Shown: in pieces, positions 16,505 through 25,165 of the stretch
How the letters are laid out: the number at the start of each line of letters is the position of its first letter
Numbering within the stretch: position 1 is the first letter of the stretch
Source: Mesorhizobium sp. WSM3860
GTDB lineage: Bacteria; Pseudomonadota; Alphaproteobacteria; Rhizobiales; Rhizobiaceae
DNA length: 64,000 nucleotides
Direction: 5' to 3'
Assembly: GCF_002294995.1 (NCBI RefSeq)
Contig: NZ_NSGF01000015.1
Location: forward strand, 1-64,000
Made by a program: the position numbers and the translations under genes
Notes under the pieces: generated by a model
What the model saw: the letters and a program-made list of their open reading frames with translations, nothing else
Databases searched by the model: none
Told to the model about the DNA's origin: nothing

Positions 16505-17648
16505 CGGACTGCCGATAAGCCCTGAAAAATTCGTCGACCAATTGATGCGCCTGAAGCGCGGCTCGATCAGCCGGCGCGACTTCCTTGGCCTCACCGGCCT
16601 TGGTGTCGCGACAGCGGTGATGGCGCGCGAGCTCGGCATCATGCCGACACCGGCCTTCGCTGCCGAGAACCTCGGCGACCGCATGTCGATCGCCACCTGG
16701 CCGAACTACCATGACCCGCAGACCTTTGAGAATTTCAAGGCGGAGACCGGCGTGGCCGTCGAGGTCAACGTCTTCGGCTCGAATGAGGAGATGCTGGCCA
16801 AGCTGCAGGCCGGCGGCTCGGGCTGGAGCCTGTTCGTGCCGACCAACTACACCATTTCAACCTATAAGAAGCTTGGCATCATCGAGCCGCTGGACATGGC
16901 CAAGCTCGGCAATTTCGACGCCAGCAAGGAAGATGCGCGCTTCACCGCGGAAGGGACGATCGACGGCACAATCTACGCCGTGCCGAAGAACTGGGGCACG
17001 ACCGGCTTTGCCGTCAACACCAAGAAGCTCGCCAAACCGATGTCGAGCTGGAAGGAATTCTGGGACACGGCCATGGCGGAAGGCGATGGCCGTACCATGG
17101 TGCACGACTACCAGCTGACCACGATCGGCAATGCGCTGAAATATTACGGCTATTCGTTCAACTCGCTGAAGCAGGACGAGCTCGCCAAGGCCGAGGAATT
17201 GCTGCTCAAGGTCAAGCCGCATCTGTTCGCGGTGTCGAGCGACTATCAGCCGTCGATGCGCGCCGGCGATGCCTGGATGACGATGTGCTGGACCAATGAC
17301 GGGGCGCAGCTCCATCGCGACATCCCGGAGATCGCCTATGTGCTCGGGAAGGAAGGCGGCGAGATCTGGACCGACTTCTACGCCATCCCGAAGGATGCGC
17401 CGAACAAGCCGGCCGGCTACGCGCTGCTCAACTACCTGATGAACCCGAAGGTCGCGGTGAAGGAGCATCTGGCCAATGGCGCGCCCTCGATCGATGCGCG
17501 CGTCAACGCGCTGCTGCCGAAGGAGGTGATGGACAATCCGATCCTCTACCCGGCGGCGGACCTGTTGAAGCCGCTGGAGTTCGGCGCCGCCGCGACGCTC
17601 ACCGATCCGGGGCGCGCCGAGCTGATGGCGCGCTTCAAGTCGGCTTGA
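16485..17648 (+). CDS. Polyamine-type ABC transporter substrate-binding protein (PotD-like)
   Basis: This 387-residue protein carries a twin-arginine signal (SRRDFLGLTGLGVATAVMA, residues about 25-43), so it is probably exported folded by Tat. The mature part has the PotD/PotF pattern, with MSIATWPNYHDPQTFENFKA and VPTNYTISTYKKLGIIEPLD near the start and PKNWGTTGFAVNT in the middle. The ATG at 16485 has GAGGGAAG upstream. Its ligand is inferred to be putrescine, spermidine or a related amine from the flanking ligase and oxidase genes. Confidence 0.92.
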   Translation: MSKSYRDGLPISPEKFVDQLMRLKRGSISRRDFLGLTGLGVATAVMARELGIMPTPAFAAENLGDRMSIATWPNYHDPQTFENFKAETGVAVEVNVFGSNEEMLAKLQAGGSGWSLFVPTNYTISTYKKLGIIEPLDMAKLGNFDASKEDARFTAEGTIDGTIYAVPKNWGTTGFAVNTKKLAKPMSSWKEFWDTAMAEGDGRTMVHDYQLTTIGNALKYYGYSFNSLKQDELAKAEELLLKVKPHLFAVSSDYQPSMRAGDAWMTMCWTNDGAQLHRDIPEIAYVLGKEGGEIWTDFYAIPKDAPNKPAGYALLNYLMNPKVAVKEHLANGAPSIDARVNALLPKEVMDNPILYPAADLLKPLEFGAAATLTDPGRAELMARFKSA

Positions 17649-18589
17649 GCGGACCTGACCACAAATCCGATCCAGGCAACGCGACCGGCGGGCAATTGCC
17701 CGCCGGCAGCGAAGCGGCCTTTTCGATGCGCGGCACCCTCCTTCGCAAAAACCTCATGACCGCGCTGCTGCTCGCGCCGGCGACGCTGTGGCTGGTGGTG
17801 TTCCTGGTCCTGCCGTTCGTCGCCATCGCTATCTTCAGCGTCGGCGAGCGGGCGCCGGAGGGCGGCTATCAGGCGGCTTTCACGCTGGCGCAATACGCCA
17901 ATCTGCCGGCGCGGGCGACCGCGTTCTGGAACACGATGGTGCTGGCGCCGGTCGGTGCCTTCGCCTGCCTGCTCGTCGCCTATCCGGTCGCCTACTACCT
18001 GGCACTGCGCGCGCCGGAGCGCTGGCGGCTGATCCTGCTGGCGCTCGTCGTCATTCCGTTCTGGACCAGCCTTTTGATGCGCACCTATGCATGGATGTAT
18101 GTGCTGGGCGGGCGCGGCATTCCGGCGTTGCTCGCCTATGTCGGCATCGAGGACGTCCGGCTGATCAACACGCCGGGCGCGGTGCTGCTCGGCATCGTCT
18201 ACGGCTATCTGCCGCTGATGATCCTGCCGATCTATGTCAGCCTGGAGCGGCTTGACCGCCGGCTGCTGGAGGCCTCCGCCGATCTCGGCGCGACGCCGCT
18301 CTCCACCTTTTTCGGGGTCACGCTCAGGCTGTCGCTGCCGGGCGTGATGACCGGCTTTTCGCTGGTGATGATCCTGCTGCTCGGCGAGTATCTGATCCCG
18401 ACTCTGCTCGGCGGCGGCAAGGTGTTCTTCATCGGCAACGCCTTGGTCGACCTCTTCCTGCAGTCGCGCAACTGGCCGTTCGGTTCGGCCATCGCCATCA
18501 CGCTGGTGCTGGTCTCGGTGGTGGTGCTGATTGCCGCCAACCGCATCTCGGCCCGACTGTCGGGCGCGCGCAGGGTGGACCTGATCTGA
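17645..18589 (+). CDS. Polyamine-type ABC permease (PotB-like)
   Basis: This 314-residue permease has about six membrane segments and the EAA loop LEASADLGATPLSTFFGVTLRLSLPG near residues 212-237. The TTG at 17645 overlaps the TGA of the binding-protein gene (TTGA), which suggests translational coupling. The ATG at 17726 would give a shorter N-terminus starting MRGTLLRKN and is a real alternative because the first 27 residues are not hydrophobic. It pairs with the PotC-like gene that starts at its stop codon. Confidence 0.9.
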   Translation: MSGPDHKSDPGNATGGQLPAGSEAAFSMRGTLLRKNLMTALLLAPATLWLVVFLVLPFVAIAIFSVGERAPEGGYQAAFTLAQYANLPARATAFWNTMVLAPVGAFACLLVAYPVAYYLALRAPERWRLILLALVVIPFWTSLLMRTYAWMYVLGGRGIPALLAYVGIEDVRLINTPGAVLLGIVYGYLPLMILPIYVSLERLDRRLLEASADLGATPLSTFFGVTLRLSLPGVMTGFSLVMILLLGEYLIPTLLGGGKVFFIGNALVDLFLQSRNWPFGSAIAITLVLVSVVVLIAANRISARLSGARRVDLI

Positions 18590-19401
18590 TGCGCGCCTTC
18601 GTCATTGCCGTCTTTGCCTTCCTCTATCTGCCGATCGCGCTGGTCGTGCTGTTCTCCTTCAACGCCGGCCACCATGCCAGCGAGTTCACCGGCTTCTCCG
18701 AGCAATGGTACGGCAAAGCGCTGTCGAACCCGTTCCTGGTCGAGGCGCTGAAGAATAGCCTGTTCATTGCCTCCACCAGCGCACTGCTCGCGGCCTTCTG
18801 CGGCACGGCCGCGGCGCTCGGGCTGCAGCGTGTCGGCGCGCGAACAAGGGGCGTGTTCGACGCGTTGCTGGGTGCTGCGATCGTTGTGCCGGGCGTGGTC
18901 ATCGGCATCTCGACGCTGGTAGCCCTGGTGCAGCTCTTCGCCGTCGTTAATCCGTTCCTCGCTTCGGTTTGGCCGACCGACCAGCCGCCGCGCCTGGCGC
19001 TCGGCTACGGCTCGATCATCGCCGCTCACGGCCTGTTTTCGATGGCGCTGGTGACGATGATCGTCGGCACGCGGCTCAGCAGCCTCGACCGCAATCTGAT
19101 CGAGGCCTCGAGCGATCTCTATGCGACACCGCTGACGACGTTCCGCTCGATCGTGCTGCCCCAGATCATGCCGGCGGTGACCGCCGGCTTCCTGCTCGCC
19201 TTCACCTTCTCCTTCGACGACTTCATCATCGCCTTCTTCGTCGCCGGCGCGCAGACGACGCTGCCGATCTATGTCTTTGCCTCGATCCGACGCGGCGTGA
19301 CGCCGGAGATCAACGCCATCGCGACGATGGTGCTCGCCGCCTCGGTGCTGCTCGTCCTGCTCGCGCAATGGCAGCTCGGCCGACGAAAACCATCGCCTTG
19401 A
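18589..19401 (+). CDS. Polyamine-type ABC permease (PotC-like)
   Basis: This 270-residue permease has six membrane segments and the EAA loop LIEASSDLYATPLTTFRSIVLPQIMP near residues 170-195. Its start ATG shares one base with the stop of the PotB-like gene. It is the last subunit of the importer. An SDR gene follows 11 bases later and is probably in the same transcript. Confidence 0.94.
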   Translation: MRAFVIAVFAFLYLPIALVVLFSFNAGHHASEFTGFSEQWYGKALSNPFLVEALKNSLFIASTSALLAAFCGTAAALGLQRVGARTRGVFDALLGAAIVVPGVVIGISTLVALVQLFAVVNPFLASVWPTDQPPRLALGYGSIIAAHGLFSMALVTMIVGTRLSSLDRNLIEASSDLYATPLTTFRSIVLPQIMPAVTAGFLLAFTFSFDDFIIAFFVAGAQTTLPIYVFASIRRGVTPEINAIATMVLAASVLLVLLAQWQLGRRKPSP

Positions 19402-19412
19402 AAGACAGATCC

Positions 19413-20174
19413 ATGATTCTGAAAGATCGCATCGCCGTGGTGACGGGGGCCGGGTCGGGCATCGGGCGCGCCGGCGCCATGATCATGGCGCGGGAAGGGG
19501 CTGTCGTGGTGATCGCCGATCGGGATCCGGGGACAGGCGAGGCGACGGCGTGCGACATCCGCGAAGCCGGCGGCCGCGCCGAAGCAATTGCGACCGATGT
19601 CGGCAACGACACCGCGGTCGAGGACCTCATCGAGGGAACGCTCGGCAAGCACGGCCGGATCGACATCCTGCACAGCCATGCCGGCATCCAGGTCGGCGGC
19701 ACGCTGACGGAAGTCAGCACCGACGGCATGGACGCGTCGTGGCGGATCAATGTGCGGGCGCAGTTCCTCGCGGCCAAGACCGTGATGCCGGCGATGATCG
19801 CGCAGGGCGGCGGCGTCATCCTCAACACTGCGTCCAATTCCGGCGTCTTCTACGATCGCGAGATGATCGCCTATGCCACGTCCAAGCATGCGGTGGTGGC
19901 GATGACCAGGCAGATGTCGCTCGACTACGCCAAACACAATGTGCGCATCAACGCGCTCTGTCCCGGCTGGGTCGACACGCCGTTCAACGAGCCGTTCATC
20001 ACCCAGATGGGCGGGCGCAACGCGATCGAAAACTATGTCCGCACCAAGATCCCGATGGGGCGATGGGCGAGCGCAGAGGAAATCGCCGAAGCAATCCTGT
20101 TCCTGGTCTCCGACCGCTCGTCCTTCATGACCGGCCAGGCGCTGGTCGTCGACGGCGGCGAAAGCATCGGCTGA
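19413..20174 (+). CDS. SDR-family oxidoreductase with altered NAG motif
   Basis: This 253-residue protein is a classical short-chain dehydrogenase with TGAGSGIG near residues 11-18 and catalytic Tyr154/Lys158 in YATSK, then NALCPGWVDTPFN and a C-terminal VVDGG. The usual NNAG motif reads HSHAG, an unusual change at a position that stabilizes the central sheet. It is the last gene of the polyamine transporter operon. Its substrate is unknown and might be an aldehyde or alcohol arising from amine breakdown. Confidence 0.9.
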   Translation: MILKDRIAVVTGAGSGIGRAGAMIMAREGAVVVIADRDPGTGEATACDIREAGGRAEAIATDVGNDTAVEDLIEGTLGKHGRIDILHSHAGIQVGGTLTEVSTDGMDASWRINVRAQFLAAKTVMPAMIAQGGGVILNTASNSGVFYDREMIAYATSKHAVVAMTRQMSLDYAKHNVRINALCPGWVDTPFNEPFITQMGGRNAIENYVRTKIPMGRWASAEEIAEAILFLVSDRSSFMTGQALVVDGGESIG

Positions 20175-20193
20175 GGCGCCCTTGGCGAGCCTT

Positions 20194-20634
20194 CTAGCGG
20201 TCGACGGGATTTCCGAATGCCGGATCGCGGGGGCGGGAATAGGTGTCGATACGGGGCAGATCGTCGGAAAATTCCAGCCAGGGCAGACGCAGGCGCCAAT
20301 AGGCATGGGCCTTTGGCCGAAACCGGTCCGGATGATTGAAGAAGCCGATCGTGACGTAGAGCTCGTCGTCCAGGCCTTCGTCGCGATAGGCGATCGAGGT
20401 GCCGCATTCCTCGCAGAAGCTGCGGACGATGCCCCGAGTTTTCGAGAATTCCCGGGGCTGGCCACGGGTCAAGCGGAACTGGTCCGGCCGATAGCCGACC
20501 CAGATGGTCAGCGGGCTTCCGATGGCCCGGCGGCAGTCGTCATCATGGTCGAAGCAGATCCAGAAAGGATCGCCCTGCATCTCGGCCGCGATCGCTCCGC
20601 AAAAACATGCCCCCGTTTCGATTCTGCTTTCCAT
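20194..20634 (-). CDS. GFA-family (CENP-V/GFA) zinc-binding protein
   Basis: This 146-residue protein belongs to the glutathione-dependent formaldehyde-activating (GFA) family. Cysteines sit in GACFCGA near residues 8-14 and in FCEECGTSIAY near 74-84, which form the zinc sites, although the middle cysteine pair found in many members is reduced to DDCRRA. It may handle an aldehyde or thiol adduct. A second family member is at 44412-44759. It is convergent with the SDR gene and divergent from the PuuA-like gene. Confidence 0.85.
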   Translation of the reverse strand: MESRIETGACFCGAIAAEMQGDPFWICFDHDDDCRRAIGSPLTIWVGYRPDQFRLTRGQPREFSKTRGIVRSFCEECGTSIAYRDEGLDDELYVTIGFFNHPDRFRPKAHAYWRLRLPWLEFSDDLPRIDTYSRPRDPAFGNPVDR

Positions 20635-21131
20635 CCCATCGCTCCTGATCGTGCTGAATTCCGTCGGCCGAGCGTTGCGCCGGTGACGTGCCCAGTGGGA
20701 ACCTCAAAACCGGCAGCGAGTTCCTTCGGCCAGGCAACGCGCGGAGCGGTCCCATCGGGTGGGCTTGCGCCGGAAGCAACGATCGGTCAAACCATAGGCC
20801 AGGTTCCTTGAAGAGGTTTGCCGTGCAAATGGCAAAAAGACGCTCCCGCTCTCGTCTGTTTTCAGTTTCGGCCGCAAGAAACCGTCTTTCGGCAGGGTAT
20901 CACTAGTCATGCGCTGCTGCCGGCACGAGAATCTGCAACGCGCAGAGGAGACCAAGGTCGGTTCGCATGTCGTTCGTGACGGCTGGACCGAGGGGGTATG
21001 CGGAGCGCTCGATCCGGCCTGTTGGCCGGCCATCAGGCGGGCGTCCGTCATTCAGATCACGTAGCTTGCAACGTTCAAACCGAGACGGACGTGCCCGCCG
21101 AAGCGACTTCTCCTTCGTACGGACATGACCG
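20635..21131. other. About 500-base region without a supported gene
   Basis: This gap separates the divergent GFA and PuuA-like genes. Short open frames here have no recognizable motif or ribosome site. It probably holds both promoters. I see no strong repeat or clear palindrome. Confidence 0.5.
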
Positions 21132-22505
21132 ATGCCTGACAGACTGAATTCTTCATTCCCCAGCGGCGATCCGCAAAGCTGGCTGACCACACATGGAATA
21201 AGCGAGGTCGAGTGCCTCGTGCCCGATGTCAACGGTGTGCTGCGCGGCAAGGCCTTGCCGGCGGCCAAGTTCCTGAAGTCGCTCGAAGACCGTGCGCTCT
21301 ACCTGCCGAGCAGCGCCTTCCTTGTCGCGATCGACGGCCGCTATTCCGGTTCCATCGATGAAGGGTTCGCCTATCAGGACCCCGACATGCGCATGGTGCC
21401 CGACCTGTCGACCCTCAGCTTTGCGCCCGGCGGCGGGGCCGGCAAGGCCTATGTCTTCGCCGATACGTTTCACATGGACGGCCGGCCGTGGATGGCTTCG
21501 CCGCGCCATGTGCTGAAGGCTGTGCTCGATCTTTACCGCCGGCGCGGCTGGCACGCTGTCATGGCGCCGGAGCTCGAATTCTACCTCACGGCGCCAAATC
21601 CCGATCCGGATCGGCCGCTGACCGCGCCAGTCGGGCGCAACGGCCGACCGGAAAGCGTGCAGCATCCCTACGACATGCAGGCGCTGGAGGAGTTCGAAGC
21701 GGTGACGCGTCGCCTCTATGATCACGCCGCGGCCGCCGGCTTGCCGCTCGACACGCTGATCCACGAATCCGGCACGGCGCAGCTCGAGATCAACTTCCTG
21801 CATGGCGACCCGCTGGCGCTGGCCGACAAGGTGTTGTTGTTCAAGCGCATGGCCAGGCAGGCGGCGCAGGCGAGCGGTATGCACGCCACCTTTATGGCGA
21901 AGCCGATCGCGGCGCAGGCCGGCAGCTCGATGCACCTTCACATGTCGATCGTGGACGAAAGCGGCGAACTCCTGTTTGCCGGCAAAGACGGCGAGGACAC
22001 AGAAATGTTCGCGCACTTCATCGGCGGCCTGCAGAAATACGTGCCTGAAATCATGCCGCTGTTTGCACCCAACGTGAACTCGTATCGCCGCATCCGGCCG
22101 GGTCATAGCGCGCCGGCCAATATCGAATGGTCGCATGACAACCGCTCCTGCGGCTTGCGGGTGCCGATGGGCGGGCGCGCCGCGCGGCGGGTGGAGAACC
22201 GGCTGCCCGGCGCCGACGCCAATCCTTACCTCGCGATGGCCGGCTCGCTTATCGCCGGATATCTGGGCGTCGAGGAGAAGCTGGCCCGCTCGCTGGAGGC
22301 CTTCGGCAACGCCTATCGCAGCCAAAGCACGCTGCCCAAGACCATGGAGGAAGCGCTCGATCGTTTCGCCGCCTGCGAGCCGGTGCGGGCGCTACTCGGG
22401 GAGGATTTTTTCCAGACCTATCTGCGCGTGAAAAGCGTAGAGCTCGACCTGTTCCAGACCGTAGTGACGTCGTGGGAACGCGACCATCTGCTGCTCAAGG
22501 TGTGA
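21132..22505 (+). CDS. puuA: Gamma-glutamylputrescine synthetase-like ligase (PuuA type)
   Basis: This 457-residue glutamine-synthetase-family protein has VPDVNGVLRGKALP near residues 31-44, the catalytic blocks MAPELEFYLTAP, ESGTAQLEINFLHGDP, GSSMHLHMSI, the ATP site NSYRRIRPG and ENRLPGADANPYLA. It is predicted to attach glutamate to putrescine, the first step of the Puu pathway. The PuuB-like oxidase gene starts 2 bases after its stop, which supports this assignment. The start ATG at 21132 has no strong ribosome site. Only about a third of the residues appear shared with the other ligase at 11736, so the two may act on different amines. Confidence 0.88.
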   Translation: MPDRLNSSFPSGDPQSWLTTHGISEVECLVPDVNGVLRGKALPAAKFLKSLEDRALYLPSSAFLVAIDGRYSGSIDEGFAYQDPDMRMVPDLSTLSFAPGGGAGKAYVFADTFHMDGRPWMASPRHVLKAVLDLYRRRGWHAVMAPELEFYLTAPNPDPDRPLTAPVGRNGRPESVQHPYDMQALEEFEAVTRRLYDHAAAAGLPLDTLIHESGTAQLEINFLHGDPLALADKVLLFKRMARQAAQASGMHATFMAKPIAAQAGSSMHLHMSIVDESGELLFAGKDGEDTEMFAHFIGGLQKYVPEIMPLFAPNVNSYRRIRPGHSAPANIEWSHDNRSCGLRVPMGGRAARRVENRLPGADANPYLAMAGSLIAGYLGVEEKLARSLEAFGNAYRSQSTLPKTMEEALDRFAACEPVRALLGEDFFQTYLRVKSVELDLFQTVVTSWERDHLLLKV

Positions 22506-22507
22506 CC

Positions 22508-23800
22508 ATGGCTTCCACGGGTTTCAATTCCGGTCTTGATATCGGCAAATCCTATTATGTCGCGACTGCCAATCCGGCGCCGGACCATCCGGCGCTCGTC
22601 GGCGATGTAGAAGCCGATCTGGTGGTGGTCGGTGGCGGCTGCACCGGGCTTTCGGCGGCACTCCATGCGGCCGAACGCGGCCTGAAAGTGGTGCTGCTCG
22701 AAGGCGGCAAGATCGGCTGGGGCGCCTCCGGGCGCAATGGCGGCCAGATGATCCCCGGCCTGCGCAAGGGGGCCAAGGGGCTGGTCAAGGCGTTCGGGAC
22801 GGAGCGGGCGAAGGCGCTGTTCGATCTCGCCTTCGAGGCGCGGGGTCTGGTGCTCGACATCATCGAGCGCCACGGCATCGAGTGCGACTTGCGCCTGACC
22901 GGCCATCTGGTCGGCGCGGTCAACGGCTCCGACATGCGCGACTTCGAGGAAGAGGCCGAGTGCCTCGCCAAGGTGATGGACTTTCCGCATGTCGAGATCC
23001 TGTCGGCGGCGGAGGCGCGCCGAATGGTCGATACGCCCTATCTCGGTGCATCCTTCGAGACGCTCGGCGGCCATATGCATCCGCTGAACTACACGCTGGG
23101 GCTCGCGCGCGCCGCAGTCACTGGCGGCGTCACCATCCATGAGAACTCGGTTGCGGTGCGCCTCGAGCGCGAGCCAGCCATTCGTGTCTTCACCAACAAG
23201 GGCTCGGTCCGCGCCCGGCATGTGGTGCTGGCCGGCGATGCGCTGCTCAACGGGCTCGAGCCGCGCGTCAACAGCCGCATCATGCCGATCGGCAATTACA
23301 TCGTCGCCACCGAGCCGTTGGGCGCGCGCAACGTCATCCCGTCCAACGCCGCGGTTTCGGACACGCTTTTCGTGGTCAACTACTACCGCATGTCGGCGGA
23401 TGGCCGCCTGCTGTTCGGCGGCGGCGAGCGCTATACGCCCTCGCCGCCGGCCGACATTGCCGGCTTCGTACGGCCGCATATGGAAAAGACGTTCCCGCAG
23501 CTTAGGGGTTGCCGGATCGACCATGCCTGGGGCGGGCTCGTGTCGGTGACGACGTCGCGCCTGCCGCATGTCGGGCACTATGGCGAGGTCTATTTCGCGC
23601 ATGGCTATTCCGGCAAGGGCGTCATCCTGTCGACGCTGTCGGGCAAGCTGCTCGCGGAAGCGATCACCGGCGACGCCTCGCGGCTCGACCTGTTTTCGAC
23701 GCTGACACCGCTGCCGTTCCCCGGCGGCACGGCGCTGCGCGGGCCGCTCTATGTGCTCGGCATGCTGTGGTATGCGATGCGAGATCGCCTCAGGCATTGA
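22508..23800 (+). CDS. puuB: FAD-dependent oxidoreductase, gamma-glutamylputrescine oxidase type
   Basis: This 430-residue flavoprotein of the D-amino-acid oxidase (DAO) family has the dinucleotide-binding motif LVVVGGGCTGLSAALHAAE near residues 38-56 and the GWGASGRNGGQ block that binds FAD in PuuB-like enzymes. The C-terminal part has HAWGGLVSVTTSRLPHVG and GYSGKGV. PuuB oxidizes gamma-glutamylputrescine to the aldehyde with release of ammonia and hydrogen peroxide. The ATG is placed at 22508, 2 bases after the ligase stop. Confidence 0.9.
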   Translation: MASTGFNSGLDIGKSYYVATANPAPDHPALVGDVEADLVVVGGGCTGLSAALHAAERGLKVVLLEGGKIGWGASGRNGGQMIPGLRKGAKGLVKAFGTERAKALFDLAFEARGLVLDIIERHGIECDLRLTGHLVGAVNGSDMRDFEEEAECLAKVMDFPHVEILSAAEARRMVDTPYLGASFETLGGHMHPLNYTLGLARAAVTGGVTIHENSVAVRLEREPAIRVFTNKGSVRARHVVLAGDALLNGLEPRVNSRIMPIGNYIVATEPLGARNVIPSNAAVSDTLFVVNYYRMSADGRLLFGGGERYTPSPPADIAGFVRPHMEKTFPQLRGCRIDHAWGGLVSVTTSRLPHVGHYGEVYFAHGYSGKGVILSTLSGKLLAEAITGDASRLDLFSTLTPLPFPGGTALRGPLYVLGMLWYAMRDRLRH

Positions 23801-23846
23801 GGCGACGGCGGAACTGCGCGCCGCAATCGACGAACCGGGCGCGGAA

Positions 23847-24389
23847 CTACACGTCCTCGCCGAAAGCTAACTCGTCGGCTTGCCAGGTGTCGTGGTTGGT
23901 CAGCGCGATGTGGCAGCAGCCGGAGCCGTGACCCGGGGTCCAGGTCACGTTGGCGAAGCGCACGCCGGTTGCTTCGAACAGACCGCGGTCGAAGGCGCCG
24001 GCGATGCGGCAGAGCGTGGCAAGCTTTTCCGCGCCGACACCGGCCTCGACCCAGGCATCCTTCAGCGGGCAGCGCTTCACCTTGAAAGCGATGCGGTCCG
24101 GCCCGCGATCGACGTCGGTCGGGTACATGCGCCCGCCATCCGGGCTGACGGAAAGGAACGCCTCGCCGATCGCCAGCGCATCATTGGGGCCGAAACCGGC
24201 GAAAGCGGCGGCGGCAACTTCCCGGCCGCGCTTTTCGATGGTGCGGATCATCACTGCTTCGGCCTTCTCGGCGCCAAGCTCGGCGGTCAGCTCATCGAGG
24301 AAGAGGCGATAGAGATCGCCCCGGTTGCGAAAGGCGGAGTCGAGCTCGCGCGACAGTTTTTCGGCTCTGGCTGCGTCGGGGTCGGTCAT
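23847..24389 (-). CDS. L-2-amino-thiazoline-4-carboxylate hydrolase family protein
   Basis: This 180-residue protein resembles the L-2-amino-thiazoline-4-carboxylic acid (ATC) hydrolase family. Known members open the thiazoline ring on the way from ATC to cysteine. Recognizable features are FKVKRCPLKDAWVEAG, the RIAGAFDRGLFEATG segment and the terminal GHGSGCCHIAL, which is rich in Cys and His. It overlaps by four bases (ATGA) the end of the dipeptide-transporter ATPase gene, so it is the last gene of that operon. This suggests that the imported compound, or a piece of it, is a cyclic or sulfur-containing amide. Confidence 0.78.
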   Translation of the reverse strand: MTDPDAARAEKLSRELDSAFRNRGDLYRLFLDELTAELGAEKAEAVMIRTIEKRGREVAAAAFAGFGPNDALAIGEAFLSVSPDGGRMYPTDVDRGPDRIAFKVKRCPLKDAWVEAGVGAEKLATLCRIAGAFDRGLFEATGVRFANVTWTPGHGSGCCHIALTNHDTWQADELAFGEDV

Positions 24390-25165
24390 GGTGTTTTGAT
24401 CCTATTCAGCCTCGGCGTTGCCGCCACCAGCGCCTTGCCGATCGCCGATTGCGGGCTGGCGATGACGGTGCGTGCGTCGCCGCTCTCAGCGACCCGGCCG
24501 GCATCGAGGATCACGATGCGATGCGCGACGGCGCGGATGACGCCGAGATCATGCGAAATGAAGAGATAGGCGATCCGTTCCTGTCTTTGCAGGTCGAGCA
24601 GCAATTCCAGGATCTGTCCGCGCACCGAAACGTCGAGCGCCGATACCGCCTCGTCGAGGACGATCAGCGATGGTCGCGTGGCGATGGCGCGGGCGATCGC
24701 CACCCGCTGGCGCTGGCCGCCGGAAATCTCGTGGATAGCGCGCGCTGCAAGGCCGGCATCGAGGCCGACGCGCTCCAGGAGAGCTGCGATGCGGCGCGGG
24801 CGCTCCGAGCGCGAGGCGATGCCATGGATGCGCAAAGGGTCGTCCAGCACACGCGCCACGATGGAGCGCGGGTTGAAGGCGGCGAGCGGATCCTGGAAGA
24901 CCATCTGGAGACGGGCGCGGCGGGCGCGCAACGCGGCGCCCGACAAGGCAAGGAAGTCCGCGCCCTCGAATTGGATGCGCCCGGCGTCAGGCTCGAGCAG
25001 GCGCAGCGCCAGCCGCGCGATCGTGGACTTGCCGCTGCCGGACGGGCCGGCGAGGGCCAGCGTTTCGGCCGGGCCGATCTCAAAGGAGACATCGTCGACC
25101 GCCGCAAAGGGTTTGCCGCCGCGGCGATAGCGCTTGGAAAGATTGGAGACGGCGAGCACGGTCAT
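24386..25165 (-). CDS. Peptide-type ABC transporter ATPase (DppF/OppF-like)
   Basis: This 259-residue ATPase has Walker A GPSGSGKS near residues 39-46, Q-loop MVFQDPLAAFNPR, signature ISGGQRQRVAIARAI and Walker B LIVLDEAVSALD. The OppF-type C-terminal extension with the long oligopeptide motif is nearly absent, so it is short for the family (usually 310-330). It overlaps the upstream ATPase gene and the downstream hydrolase gene by four bases each. Confidence 0.93.
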   Translation of the reverse strand: MTVLAVSNLSKRYRRGGKPFAAVDDVSFEIGPAETLALAGPSGSGKSTIARLALRLLEPDAGRIQFEGADFLALSGAALRARRARLQMVFQDPLAAFNPRSIVARVLDDPLRIHGIASRSERPRRIAALLERVGLDAGLAARAIHEISGGQRQRVAIARAIATRPSLIVLDEAVSALDVSVRGQILELLLDLQRQERIAYLFISHDLGVIRAVAHRIVILDAGRVAESGDARTVIASPQSAIGKALVAATPRLNRIKTP

